64,000 bases of DNA from assembly GCF_014534645.1 (NCBI RefSeq), contig NZ_JACVQF010000199.1, forward strand, positions 243,417 to 307,416, given 5' to 3'. The stretch comes from Streptomyces griseicoloratus (lineage in GTDB: Bacteria; Actinomycetota; Actinomycetes; Streptomycetales; Streptomycetaceae). Made by a program: the position numbers and the translations under genes. The notes beneath the pieces are model-generated. The model made no database searches, was not told the DNA's origin, and was given only the letters and a program-made list of their open reading frames with translations. How positions within the stretch are numbered: position 1 is the first letter of the stretch; each line of letters starts with the position of its first letter. Below are positions 7,997-17,386 of the stretch, in pieces.

Positions 7997-9403
7997 ATGA
8001 CGCGATCTTTGCAGGCCGTGGCCTATCGACGACCCTCCGTGCTGGAGTCCTCGGCGGACGGACGGCGCCTGGGGCTGGAGACCTCACACGGAGCGACTCC
8101 CGCCGGCGCCGTGGACCACCCGAGGTTCTTCGCGGGCTTCCTGACGTCGCCGCGTCCGGCGTCCGCGGGGCTGCTCGCGGTGGCCGACGTGGCCGCCGCG
8201 CGGTACTACCAGCCCCAGCTGCGCGCCTCGTTGGACCCGGTGGTGACGGGCAACGGCGACCGGCTGCGCTTCGAGTCGTTCTCCGGCTGCGGCGGGGTGT
8301 ACGCGCGCCTGGACGTGCTGCAGGCGGGCCTCGACGGCGGCGAGGTGGGGCACGGCACGACGAACGTCGACGTCAACAACCCGCTGCGCGAGGCCCTGTC
8401 CCGGATCGGCGCCGACGACCCGCTGCATCTGCGGGTCGGTCCGGAGGAGCTGGCCGTGACCACGCTGGACGGCCCGGTGGTGGAGAAGAAGGTGCCGCTG
8501 CCGGACCGATGGCTGCGTGGCTTCGCGGAGGCCCAGGTCATCGCGGCGGGCTTCGACCTGCGTGCCGAGCTGGACGCCGGCGAGGCGGTGCGGTTCCTGC
8601 GTTCCCTCCCCCGCGGCGGCGGCCGCGGCGGCGCGGTCGCCCCCCGATGGGTGGTGCCGTCGGGGCGCACGCTGCGGCCGACGACCCGTGCGGTGCCCGG
8701 CGCCGTGTGCCTGCCCGGCCCGGAGCGGCTGGCCGCGCTCCAGCGGGTGCTGCGGCACGCGACGTCCCTGCGGGTGTACGGCCCGGCGGTCACGCAGGGC
8801 GCCGCCGCCACGTCCTCCGCATGGGAGGTGGTCCTGCCGGGCATGCGGCTCACCCTGACCCTCTCGCCCGACGCCGCACGCGGCTTCTCCGGCGAGGGCG
8901 GTGTCCTCGACGCGCTCGCCACCGACGAGGCCGCCGCGGACGCGGAGCTCCTCTCGGTCCTCCTGGCGTGGGAGCCCCGGATCGACGTCGCCGACCTGGC
9001 CGCGGCCTCGGGCCTGAGCGCGGAGCGGGTGCGCGCGGCCCTGGTCCGGCTGGGCACGTCGGGACGCGTCGGGTACGACACGGCGGAGGCGGCCTACTTC
9101 CACCGGGAGCTGCCGTACGACGCCGAGCGCGTGGAGCGCCACAACCCGCGGCTGCGCTCGGCCCGGACGCTGGTGTCCGCCGGTGCGGTCGCCCTGGACG
9201 GCGCGATCGCGACGGTGACGGCCGAGGACGGTCATGTGCACCGGGTGCGGGACGAGGCCGGGGTGCTCACGTGCAGCTGTCTGTGGTGGGCCAAGTACCG
9301 GGGCGGGCGCGGGCCGTGCAAGCACGCGCTGGCGGTGCGGATGGTGCGGCGCGGCAGTGCTGAGGCACAGGGGACGGTTCGCTTCGACGGGGGTGCGCGA
9401 TGA
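7997..9403 (+). CDS. SWIM zinc-finger domain protein
   Basis: A 468-residue protein whose C-terminal end has a SWIM zinc finger, CSC followed by CKH (LTCSCLWWAKYRGGRGPCKHAL split over residues about 437-458). SWIM fingers mediate protein or DNA contacts. The rest is alpha/beta with no other recognisable domain. Its stop codon overlaps the ATG of the DUF6493 gene (ATGA), so the two are co-translated. In other bacteria a SWIM protein with this type of partner often sits beside a MoxR ATPase and a vWA protein (for example the E. coli yeh cluster); those two are not adjacent here. The ATG has no ribosome site but a TACGGT hexamer 7 bases upstream, which suggests a leaderless transcript. Confidence 0.85.
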   Translation: MTRSLQAVAYRRPSVLESSADGRRLGLETSHGATPAGAVDHPRFFAGFLTSPRPASAGLLAVADVAAARYYQPQLRASLDPVVTGNGDRLRFESFSGCGGVYARLDVLQAGLDGGEVGHGTTNVDVNNPLREALSRIGADDPLHLRVGPEELAVTTLDGPVVEKKVPLPDRWLRGFAEAQVIAAGFDLRAELDAGEAVRFLRSLPRGGGRGGAVAPRWVVPSGRTLRPTTRAVPGAVCLPGPERLAALQRVLRHATSLRVYGPAVTQGAAATSSAWEVVLPGMRLTLTLSPDAARGFSGEGGVLDALATDEAAADAELLSVLLAWEPRIDVADLAAASGLSAERVRAALVRLGTSGRVGYDTAEAAYFHRELPYDAERVERHNPRLRSARTLVSAGAVALDGAIATVTAEDGHVHRVRDEAGVLTCSCLWWAKYRGGRGPCKHALAVRMVRRGSAEAQGTVRFDGGAR

Positions 9404-12147
9404 CGGGTACTGGTGCGGCTACGGCTGCCGCTGCGGCTACGGCTACGGCTACGGCTACGGCTACGGCTACGGCTACGGCTACGACGAGTGTGGTGGTGGA
9501 GGCGGTGCGTGCCGGGCGGACGGACGAGGTGGTGCGGCTGCTCGACGGCATGACCGACGCCGAACGGCGCGCGCACTTCCCGGCGTTGAAGGCGCTCCGC
9601 AAGGAGCTGAGGACGGCTTCGTCCTGGTCCGCGGAGTCCCGCCGCGCCCACCCCGCCCTGCACGCGGCCGGTGCCGCCTGCCAGACCGGCGCGGCGGCCG
9701 TGGCGAGCTGGCTCTCGGGGACGGACATGCGCTGGTCGCAGGCGGCGCCGGCGGTGCTGATCGATGTCCTGGGCGACCGGGACCCCGACTGGCTCGCCGA
9801 CGTCGTTCACCGGCTCGCCCGTCGCCCGGTCGGCTCCAACGTGCCGTACGAGCTGATGGCCGGTCTCGTACGGCTCGCCGGTTGCCCGGTCCCGACCACG
9901 GAGGCGTACGTACGGGGCTGGATGACCCACATCAGCCAGAGCCGGCCGCGGGGCGGCACGCTGTGCGACCGGCTCCGCCGGGACCCGCACCTCGCGCAGC
10001 TCGTCCCCGCGTTCTTCGAGATCGACGACATCGGCTCCCAGCTGAGGTGGCTGTCCGGCGACGGACCGCACAGCTGGACGAAGGCCCTGGCGGAGCTGAC
10101 CGCCGAGGGCACGCTCGACCGGAGGGCGACGGTCGACGCGTGCGTGGCCCGGCTGCTGCGGGGCGGCTCCGCCGCGGATCACCGGGTGTTCCTGGACCTG
10201 CTGCGGGATCTGGCGCTCACCCGTGACGAGCAGCGGCAGCGTACGGCCGACTGGGCGGCGCTCGCCTCGGACGCCGTGTCGGTGGTGGCCTCCCACGCCC
10301 AGTCGGTGCTGGGCGCCCTGGCGCTGGACGGCGAGCTGACGCCGCGCCTGCTGGCCGAGACGACCGAGGGGGTGCTGTTCCGGCCGGAGAAGAAGCTGGT
10401 GCGCGCCCAGCTCGTCCTGGTGGGCAAGGTGCTCACCCGGGAGGCGTCCGTGGCCGGCGAGTTGCTGCCGGCCGTCGCCCGGGCCTTCGCGCACGAGGAC
10501 TCCGACGTGCAGGAGCGGGCGCTGAAGCTGGTGGAACGCCATATCGGCAAGGTCACCGCCCCCGAGGTGCGGGACGAACTGGCCGAGGCGGCGGGTGAGT
10601 TGATCCCGGCACTGCGCGTCCGCGCGGCAGGGAGCCTGGGCGCCGGGGTACCGGAGCCGGAGCCCGTGGTGTACGAGGAGCTGCTGCCGCCCGCACCGGA
10701 GCCGGTGCGCCTGGCGCCCGCGCCCGGTTCGGCTGCCGAACTCGCCGAGGAGGTGAACGCGTTGATGGCGTCCGGCGCTGACGTGGCCGCCTTCGAGCGC
10801 ACGCTGGACGGGCTGGTCCGGCACGTGCACCGGGACCGGGACGCTCTGCTGGATACGCTCGAACCGTTGATCGCGCGCCGCTGGTGGGGTGACCCCTCAG
10901 TACGCCACGACCTCCGCGCGACCGACTGGTTCGGCCGGTACCACCACCTGCTCGATCCGGCGAGCTCCCTCGACCTGCTCCTGGCGACGCTGCGCGGGAA
11001 GGTGATCACCTCGGCCCTGGAGCCGGCCCCGCAGGGCACCGCGCCGGACGGCGGCTGCGTCCACGACGCACTCGCCCGGGCCGTCGAGGCCCGCCTGTGG
11101 GAGGTGGCCCACCGCATCCGCACCGAACCGCTGCCGTTCCTGCTCTCCACACCCACCTGGAGCACGGGTCTGCTCGAACCCGACGAGCTGGTGGACCGCC
11201 TGGACGCCTACCGGCGCCTCGGCGCGCGGGTCGCGGCCGTCGATTTCGGCCACGCGCTGCTGCGGGTCCGGCGCGGGGACCGGGCGGCGGCCGTGACAGC
11301 GGCACGGCGCGCGGCGGCGCTCGGCACGGAGGAGGGGACACGGCTCGCCCGGTGGCTGACCGCCGAGGGGCCCGCCCGGCCGGCGTCCCGGCGGACCTCG
11401 GGTCCGCGCGTCCTGATCGAGCTCGACGAGCTGCCCGGACTGCGGGACGGCCTCCCGGCGCCCCTGAAGCCGCTGGGCGGCCCGGTGAGCGTCTTCCGGG
11501 ACCGCTGGTACTGCCGTCACTGGAACGCGGACGTACGCGGGCACTGGCCGGCCCTGCTGCCGGAACTCCCGGAGCTGGTGGCCGCGCGGATCCTGCGGGA
11601 CGTGTCCACGGTGGCCGTCGACGACGACCGGGGTGCCGCCGCGGCGCTGCCGCGCCTGGCCGAGGCGGACGGCGAGGCCGGCGGGGCCGTGCACCTGTGC
11701 GTGGCCTACGGGCTCGGGGCGCGGCACGCGCAGGACCGGCTCGCCGCGGTGGACGCCCTGCTGGTGCTGGCGGCGCGCGGCCGGCTCGATCCGGGGCTGC
11801 TGGGCGCGGACCTCGGGCAGTTGGCGCGCCACGGGGCGGTGAAGCCGGTACGGCTCGCCGAGTCGCTGCGGACGGCCGCGGCGACGGGCGCGAACGCCAC
11901 CATCTGGGGCGTGCTGCGCCACACCCTGCCCGTCCTGCTCGCCGATCTCGCCACGGACGGGACCGTGCCCTCGGCCCGCGGACTCGGGGACCTGCTGGCC
12001 GTGGCCGCGGAGTGCGCCGAGCGGTCGGGCGCCCGGGGCGAACTGCCGCACCTGGCACGGGCGGCGGACCGGCGCGGCTCGTCCCGGCTGGTGGCACAGG
12101 CCCGCCGGCTGCGCAGCGCACTGACGGACGGGACGGCCGCCGCGTAG
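9400..12147 (+). CDS. DUF6493-like helical-repeat protein
   Basis: A 915-residue protein translationally coupled to the SWIM gene by an ATGA overlap. After an Ala/Thr N-terminal tract encoded by a hexanucleotide repeat, residues from about 35 onward are a continuous alpha-helical, HEAT-like array with phrases such as EVVRLLDGMTDAERRAHFPALKAL, characteristic of the DUF6493 family found next to SWIM-domain genes. No catalytic motif is visible. A scaffold role with the SWIM protein is likely; function is unknown. Confidence 0.8.
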   Translation: MTGTGAATAAAAATATATATATATATATTSVVVEAVRAGRTDEVVRLLDGMTDAERRAHFPALKALRKELRTASSWSAESRRAHPALHAAGAACQTGAAAVASWLSGTDMRWSQAAPAVLIDVLGDRDPDWLADVVHRLARRPVGSNVPYELMAGLVRLAGCPVPTTEAYVRGWMTHISQSRPRGGTLCDRLRRDPHLAQLVPAFFEIDDIGSQLRWLSGDGPHSWTKALAELTAEGTLDRRATVDACVARLLRGGSAADHRVFLDLLRDLALTRDEQRQRTADWAALASDAVSVVASHAQSVLGALALDGELTPRLLAETTEGVLFRPEKKLVRAQLVLVGKVLTREASVAGELLPAVARAFAHEDSDVQERALKLVERHIGKVTAPEVRDELAEAAGELIPALRVRAAGSLGAGVPEPEPVVYEELLPPAPEPVRLAPAPGSAAELAEEVNALMASGADVAAFERTLDGLVRHVHRDRDALLDTLEPLIARRWWGDPSVRHDLRATDWFGRYHHLLDPASSLDLLLATLRGKVITSALEPAPQGTAPDGGCVHDALARAVEARLWEVAHRIRTEPLPFLLSTPTWSTGLLEPDELVDRLDAYRRLGARVAAVDFGHALLRVRRGDRAAAVTAARRAAALGTEEGTRLARWLTAEGPARPASRRTSGPRVLIELDELPGLRDGLPAPLKPLGGPVSVFRDRWYCRHWNADVRGHWPALLPELPELVAARILRDVSTVAVDDDRGAAAALPRLAEADGEAGGAVHLCVAYGLGARHAQDRLAAVDALLVLAARGRLDPGLLGADLGQLARHGAVKPVRLAESLRTAAATGANATIWGVLRHTLPVLLADLATDGTVPSARGLGDLLAVAAECAERSGARGELPHLARAADRRGSSRLVAQARRLRSALTDGTAAA
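9439..9480 (+). repeat. (ACGGCT)7 microsatellite in coding sequence
   Basis: Seven perfect ACGGCT units (Thr-Ala) starting 13 codons after the start of the DUF6493 gene, flanked by imperfect copies from 9415. Because the unit is two codons long, gain or loss of units changes protein length without a frameshift. Confidence 0.95.
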
Positions 12148-12158
12148 CGACACGCCGG

Positions 12159-12200
12159 GTGAGTGACACACGGGGAGAGGTGGGTGACACACGGGGGAGA
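12159..12200 (+). repeat. Two 21-base direct repeats upstream of the ACT-GNAT gene
   Basis: GTGAGTGACACACGGGGAGAG (12159-12179) is followed directly by GTGGGTGACACACGGGGGAGA (12180-12200); a weaker match, CGACACGCCGGG, precedes them. The 21-base period is two helical turns, so tandem binding of a regulator is possible. The remaining 87 bases to the start codon at 12288 contain no other clear signal. Confidence 0.6.
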
Positions 12201-12287
12201 AGAGGCAGGAATCTGCCCAGAAGCCTCTTTACCCATCGGTCACAAGGCGTTCGTGATCACGCAACACCGTTCCTTCACAGTGGCTGC

Positions 12288-13712
12288 ATGAGTCGAGAAA
12301 TGTCTGATGTGACGCGCGCACGGCACGGCCGCCCCGTGCACCACTGGCGACGGGACGTGATCGAACTCTCCGCCCTGTTCACCGCGGTCGCGGTGGCGGA
12401 CGCGGTGGCGAACCTGGTCGGGCACGGTCCGGACGGGCCCGCGCTGCTGGTCGTCTCGGCGGTCGCCCTGATCGCCACGGCGGGCTTCCACACCTGGTGG
12501 TCACGGCGCCACGGACACGCCCCGCCGACGGACGATACCGGCGCCCGGCCGCCGTCCGCCGAGCGGCAGGCCGGGCCGTCCGACCCCGTCCCGGCGGCGC
12601 CGGGAGCCGCCCCCGGGGAGAGCGCGCTGTGGCGGATGCGGACGACGGTCCGGGACGCGCCGGGGTCGCTGGCCGCGCTGTGCACGGCCCTCGCCGGCCG
12701 GCGGGTGGACATCCTGAGCCTGCAGACGCATCCGCTGGCCGAGGGCACGGTGGACGAGTTCCTGCTGCGTGCCCCGGGCGAGCTGGCGGGGTCCGAGCTG
12801 ACCCGGGTGGTGTCGGCGGCGGGCGGCACGGACACCTGGGTCGAGCGGGCCGACGCCCACGACCTGGTGGACGCGCCGACCCGGATCCTCGGGCTGGCGG
12901 CCCGTACGGCCCAGGACGCGGCGGAGCTGCCGCTGGCGCTGCGGCAGTTGCTGGGCCGGTGCACCATCCGGTCGCTGCCCGCGTCCGCCGGCGGAGCCGA
13001 GACGGAGGGGGTGCCGCCGGAGGGCGCGCTCGACGACACCGTGCTGCGGCTGCGCGCGCCGGAGGGCGGGGTGATCAGCGTGGAGCGGCCGTATCTGCCG
13101 TTCACCCCGGCCGAGTTCGCCCGGGCCCGGGCGCTGGTCGAGCTGGACGCCCGGCTCGGTCCGCGCATCCCGCGCGGCCGGGACGTGCTGACCCTCCCCG
13201 AGGGCAGCGACATCACCGTCCGCCGGGCCGACACCGGTGACCTGCGGGCGGCGAAGGAGATGCACGAGCGCTGCTCGGCGCGCACGCTCGGGATGCGGTA
13301 CCACGGTCCGGTCGGCGACGCGGACCGCTATCTGAACCACCTGCTCAGCCCGCGCTTCGGCCGCACCCTCGCCGTGCAGACCGCGTCGGGGCGGATCGTC
13401 GGGCTCGGCCACCTGCTGTGGGACGGGGACGAGACGGAGGTCGCGCTGCTCGTCGAGGACGCCTGGCAGCGCCGGGGCATCGGCGCCGAACTCCTCGGCC
13501 GGCTCGTGGCGATGGCCGCGGAGACGGGCTGCGAGAGCGTGTACGCCGTGACCCAGGCGTCCAACACCGGCATGGTCGCCGCGATGCGCGGACTGGGCCT
13601 CCCCCTCGACTACCAGATCGAGGAGGGGACCCTGGTGATCACCGCCCGCCTGGACGCGGCGGCCCGGGCGGCGACCCGGCCGCGGCACGGGGAGCGGATC
13701 GGCAAGGAGTAG
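12288..13712 (+). CDS. Membrane-anchored ACT-GNAT acetyltransferase
   Basis: A 474-residue protein with an unusual domain order. A short hydrophobic N-terminal region (residues about 25-70, ending ALIATAGFHTWWSRR) could form two membrane helices. A Pro-rich linker follows, then an ACT-type small-molecule-binding domain (WRMRTTVRDAPGSLAALCTALAGRRVDILSL, from about residue 113). The last ~160 residues are a GNAT acetyltransferase with the acetyl-CoA loop QRRGIGAELLG. ACT domains usually bind amino acids, so the acetylation may be amino-acid controlled, as with actinobacterial protein lysine acetyltransferases; target unknown. Met5 (12300) is an alternative start. Confidence 0.85.
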   Translation: MSREMSDVTRARHGRPVHHWRRDVIELSALFTAVAVADAVANLVGHGPDGPALLVVSAVALIATAGFHTWWSRRHGHAPPTDDTGARPPSAERQAGPSDPVPAAPGAAPGESALWRMRTTVRDAPGSLAALCTALAGRRVDILSLQTHPLAEGTVDEFLLRAPGELAGSELTRVVSAAGGTDTWVERADAHDLVDAPTRILGLAARTAQDAAELPLALRQLLGRCTIRSLPASAGGAETEGVPPEGALDDTVLRLRAPEGGVISVERPYLPFTPAEFARARALVELDARLGPRIPRGRDVLTLPEGSDITVRRADTGDLRAAKEMHERCSARTLGMRYHGPVGDADRYLNHLLSPRFGRTLAVQTASGRIVGLGHLLWDGDETEVALLVEDAWQRRGIGAELLGRLVAMAAETGCESVYAVTQASNTGMVAAMRGLGLPLDYQIEEGTLVITARLDAAARAATRPRHGERIGKE

Positions 13713-13736
13713 GACGGGCGGCGGCGCCGGGCGCCG

Positions 13737-14957
13737 TCACTCCGTCCGTGCCAGCGCCTCGCGCAGCGGTATCGCCTCCGCCCGCTCCCCCAGCGCCCCG
13801 TCCAGGTCGGCCCACAGGTCCTCGGCGTCCTCCAGCCCGACCGACAGCCGCAGCAGCCGGTCGCTCACGCCGGCGCCGCGGCGGTCGTCGGCGTCCACGA
13901 TGCGGTGGCTGATGGACGCCGGGTGCTGGATGAGCGTGTCGACGCTGCCGAGGCTGACGGCCGGGGTGATCAGGCGGACGCGGCCGATGACCTCGTGCGG
14001 GTCGCCGTGCACCTCGAAGGAGACCATCGCGCCGCCGATGCGCGGGTAGTGGACGCGGGCGACCCGCGGGTCGGCGGCGAGGCGCCGGGCCAGCTCGGCG
14101 GCGGTCGCGGACGCGGCCCGCACCCGCACGGGCAGGGTCGCGAGGCCGCGCAGCAGCAGATAGCCGGCCAGCGGATGCAGCACGCCTCCCGTGGCGAACC
14201 GGACCTGCCTCAGCCGCCCCGCGAACTCCTCGTCGCAGGCCACCACCCCGGCCATCACGTCCCCGTGTCCGCCGAGGTACTTGGTGGCGCTGTGCAGCAC
14301 CAGCCGGGCGCCCTGTTCGGCGGGGCGCTGGAGGACGGGCGTGGCGAAGGTGTTGTCCGCGAGCAGCGGTACGGAACCGCAGGCGTGGGCGACGGCCGGA
14401 AGGTCGAGTTCGGCCAGGGTGGGGTTGGCCGGGGACTCCACCATGACCAGGCCGGTGTCCGGGCGCAGCGCGTCCGCGATGCCGGCCGGGTCGGTCCAGG
14501 TCACCTCCGAGCCGAGCAGTCCTGCGGTCAGCAGGTGGTCACTGCATCCGTACAGGGGACGTACGGCGACCACGTGCCGCAGCCCCATCGAGCCCCGGAC
14601 GAGGAGGACGGCACTGAGCGCGGCCATGCCGCTGGCGAACGCGACCGCCGCCTCGGTGCCCTCCAGCCGGGCGAGAGCGGTCTCGAAACGGGCGACGGTG
14701 GGGTTGCCGAGGCGCCCGTAGACGGGCGGGCCGTCCGGGTCGGCGCCGGTGGCGGCGAAGGCGTCGATGCGGGCGGCCTCGCCGCGGCTGTCGTAGGACG
14801 GGTAGGTGGTGGACAGGTCGATGGGCGGGGCGTGCAGTCCCTGGCGGGCGAGGTCGTCGCGGCCGGCGTGCACGGCCTCGGTGGCCAGTGCCCTGCTCCT
14901 GGGTGCGGTGGTGCGTACGTCGTCGGGTGGTGACGTGGGCATGCGCGCAGAGTCCAT
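13737..14957 (-). CDS. PLP-dependent gamma-lyase/synthase (Cys/Met metabolism family)
   Basis: A 406-residue fold-type I PLP enzyme of the Cys/Met-metabolism family (cystathionine gamma-lyase, methionine gamma-lyase and relatives). The signatures are YGRLGNPT (residues 80-87), the cofactor Asp in [10 protein letters not shown] and the Schiff-base Lys K226 in [13 protein letters not shown] divergent Lrp/AsnC regulator lies 59 bases away; this pairing is characteristic of methionine gamma-lyase loci in actinomycetes, so methionine degradation to 2-oxobutyrate, ammonia and methanethiol is the best guess. Cystathionine gamma-lyase is the alternative. Either Met1 (14957) or Met6 (14942) may be the start, as neither has a clear ribosome site. 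Confidence 0.88.
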   Translation of the reverse strand: MDSARMPTSPPDDVRTTAPRSRALATEAVHAGRDDLARQGLHAPPIDLSTTYPSYDSRGEAARIDAFAATGADPDGPPVYGRLGNPTVARFETALARLEGTEAAVAFASGMAALSAVLLVRGSMGLRHVVAVRPLYGCSDHLLTAGLLGSEVTWTDPAGIADALRPDTGLVMVESPANPTLAELDLPAVAHACGSVPLLADNTFATPVLQRPAEQGARLVLHSATKYLGGHGDVMAGVVACDEEFAGRLRQVRFATGGVLHPLAGYLLLRGLATLPVRVRAASATAAELARRLAADPRVARVHYPRIGGAMVSFEVHGDPHEVIGRVRLITPAVSLGSVDTLIQHPASISHRIVDADDRRGAGVSDRLLRLSVGLEDAEDLWADLDGALGERAEAIPLREALARTE

Positions 14958-15016
14958 GGCGGAAGAGTGAACAGCGACCGGCCCGCCGGGGCCACGGGCC
15001 GTGTTACGTTCGGCTC

Positions 15017-15508
15017 ATGGCCGAATCTGTCGTACTGGATCCGGTGGATCTCCATCTGCTGCGGCTGTTGCAGAACGACGCCCGGACCACCTACCGCGAT
15101 CTCGCCGCCCAGGTCGGGGTGGCCCCGTCGACCTGCCTGGACCGGGTGGCGCGGCTGCGGCGGGCCGGGGTGATCCTCGGCCACCGTCTCGAACTGGACC
15201 CGGCCAAGCTGGGGCGGGGGCTGCAGGCGCTGCTGTCGGTGCAGGTCCGGCCGCACCGGCGGGAGCTGGTCGGACCGTTCGTGGAGCGGATCCGGGCGTT
15301 GCCGGAGTCACGCACGGTCTTCCACCTCACCGGCCCGGACGACTACCTCGTCCATGTCGCGGTCGCGGACATGGCGGACCTGCAGCGGCTGGTCCTGGAC
15401 GAGTTCACGGCCAGGCGCGAGGTGGCCCGCGTCGAGACGCGGCTGATCTTCCAGCAGTGGGAGTGCGGGCCGCTGCTGCCGCCCGCGGCGCCGGGGGCCA
15501 CGCCCTGA
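15017..15508 (+). CDS. Lrp/AsnC-family regulator
   Basis: A 163-residue regulator with an AsnC-type helix-turn-helix (residues about 8-60, LRLLQNDARTTYRDLAAQVGV) and a C-terminal RAM ligand-binding domain. It diverges from the gamma-lyase gene and most likely controls it in response to a sulphur or branched amino acid. The ATG has no ribosome site; a TACGTT hexamer ends 6 bases upstream, which fits a leaderless mRNA. Confidence 0.9.
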   Translation: MAESVVLDPVDLHLLRLLQNDARTTYRDLAAQVGVAPSTCLDRVARLRRAGVILGHRLELDPAKLGRGLQALLSVQVRPHRRELVGPFVERIRALPESRTVFHLTGPDDYLVHVAVADMADLQRLVLDEFTARREVARVETRLIFQQWECGPLLPPAAPGATP

Positions 15509-15585
15509 GCGAAATCCGGCCGCGGCCGCACACGTCCCGGCACAGCGGGCTGACGGGGCACCGGTATCCGTATGAGGATGTCCGC

Positions 15586-17274
15586 ATGTCAGAGACCAAG
15601 AGCCCCCTGCCCCGAGAGGTCGCCGACGCCTATGTCGACGAGCTCGTCGCCCTCGATCCGGTCACCGGTACGTACCTCGGCGTCGCCGAGTGCTCCAGCC
15701 GTCTGCCCGACTTCTCGCCCGCGGGACAGGAGGCCCTGGCCGAGCTGGCGCGGACCACGCTGGCACGGCTCGACGAGGCCGAGCGCCGGCCCGGCGGGGA
15801 CAGCGACGTCGAACGGCGCTGCGCCCGGCTGCTGCGCGAACGGCTCACCGCCGAACTCGCCGTGCACGAGGCCGAGGAGGGCCTGCGCTCGGTCGGCAAC
15901 ATGGGCACGCCCGCGCACGCGGTGCGCGAGGTCTTCACGGTGACGCCGGCCGGGACCGACGAGGACTGGGCGCGGATCGCCGAGCGGCTGCGCGCGGTGC
16001 CGGCCGCGCTCGCGGGCTACCGCGAGTCCCTGGCGCGGGGCCTGGAGCGCAAGCTGTACGCGGGTCCGCGGCCGACCGCCACGTTCGTCGACCAACTCGG
16101 CGAGTGGGCGGACACGGGTGAGGGCCGCGGCTGGTTCGAGGACTTCGCCTCCGCCGGCCCCGAGGCGCTGCGCGCCGAGCTGGACGAGGCCGCGCGGGGC
16201 GCGACCGCGGCCGTGGTGGAGATGCGGGACTGGATGCGCGACGTGTACGCACCGGCCGTCGAGGACGCCCCGGACACGGTGGGCCGGGAGCGCTACGCCC
16301 GCTGGTCGCGCTACTACAACGGCACCGACCTGGATCTGGACGAGGCGTACGCGTACGGCTGGGCCGAGTACCACCGTCTGCTCGCCGAGATGAAGAAGGA
16401 GGCGGAGAAGATCCTGCCCGGCGCCGAGACGCCGTGGGTGGCGCTGGCGCACCTGGACGAGCACGGCCGGCACATCGAGGGCGTCGAGGAGGTCCGCGAG
16501 TGGCTCCAGGGCCTGATGGACCAGGCGATCGAGGCGCTGGACGGCACCCACTTCGAACTCGCCGAGCGGGTGCGGAAGGTGGAGTCGCGCATCGCCCCGC
16601 CCGGCAGCGCGGCGGCGCCGTACTACACGCCTCCGTCGGAGGACTTCTCGCGCCCGGGCCGCACGTGGCTGCCGACGATGGGCCTGACCCGCTTCCCGGT
16701 CTACGACCTGGTGTCCACCTGGTACCACGAGGGCGTCCCGGGCCATCACCTCCAGCTCGCGCAGTGGGCGCACGTGGCTCAGGACCTCTCCCGCTACCAG
16801 GCGTCCGTCGGCATGGTCAGCGCCAACGCCGAGGGCTGGGCGCTGTACGCGGAGCGGCTGATGGACGAGCTGGGCTTCCTCACGGACGCGGAGCAGCGGC
16901 TCGGCTACCTGGACGCGCAGATGATGCGGGCCGTCCGCGTCATCGTCGACATCGGCATGCACCTGGAGCTGGAGATCCCGGCCGACTCGCCGTTCCACCC
17001 GGGCGAGTGCTGGACGCCCGAGCTGGCGCAGGAGTTCTTCGGCGCCCACAGCAGCCGTCCGGCGGACTTCGTGGAGAGCGAGCTGACCCGGTATCTGACG
17101 ATCCCGGGCCAGGCGATCGGCTACAAGCTCGGCGAGCGGGCCTGGCTGCTGGGCCGGGAGAACGCCCGCAGGCGGCACGGCGACGCCTTCGACGCGAAGG
17201 CGTGGCACATGGCGGCCCTCTCCCAGGGGTCGCTGGGCCTGGACGACCTGGTGGACGAGCTGTCCCGGCTCTGA
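15586..17274 (+). CDS. DUF885 family metallohydrolase
   Basis: A 562-residue, mostly helical protein of the DUF885 family, related to zinc metallopeptidases of the M3-like gluzincin type. The zinc-binding signature HEGVPGHH occupies residues 381-388, and a conserved glutamate-containing helix NAEGWALYAERLMDE follows. There is no signal peptide, so it is probably a cytoplasmic peptidase or carboxypeptidase. It stands alone, 77 bases after the Lrp gene and ahead of a strong bidirectional terminator. The substrate is unknown. Confidence 0.88.
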   Translation: MSETKSPLPREVADAYVDELVALDPVTGTYLGVAECSSRLPDFSPAGQEALAELARTTLARLDEAERRPGGDSDVERRCARLLRERLTAELAVHEAEEGLRSVGNMGTPAHAVREVFTVTPAGTDEDWARIAERLRAVPAALAGYRESLARGLERKLYAGPRPTATFVDQLGEWADTGEGRGWFEDFASAGPEALRAELDEAARGATAAVVEMRDWMRDVYAPAVEDAPDTVGRERYARWSRYYNGTDLDLDEAYAYGWAEYHRLLAEMKKEAEKILPGAETPWVALAHLDEHGRHIEGVEEVREWLQGLMDQAIEALDGTHFELAERVRKVESRIAPPGSAAAPYYTPPSEDFSRPGRTWLPTMGLTRFPVYDLVSTWYHEGVPGHHLQLAQWAHVAQDLSRYQASVGMVSANAEGWALYAERLMDELGFLTDAEQRLGYLDAQMMRAVRVIVDIGMHLELEIPADSPFHPGECWTPELAQEFFGAHSSRPADFVESELTRYLTIPGQAIGYKLGERAWLLGRENARRRHGDAFDAKAWHMAALSQGSLGLDDLVDELSRL

Positions 17275-17325
17275 CACCGGCTCGTCGCCCTGAATCCGCC
17301 CCCGGACCGCCCGGCGGGGAAGCGC

Positions 17326-17353
17326 GCGGCGACGGCCTCGTGGCCGTCGCCGC
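17326..17353. terminator. Bidirectional terminator, 12-bp stem, TCGT loop
   Basis: GCGGCGACGGCC (17326-17337) and GGCCGTCGCCGC (17342-17353) form a perfect hairpin with a 4-base loop between the convergent DUF885 and rhodanese genes. Confidence 0.85.
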
Positions 17354-17386
17354 CGGCCGGCCCTTGCGGCAGAGCCTGCGCGCCCC

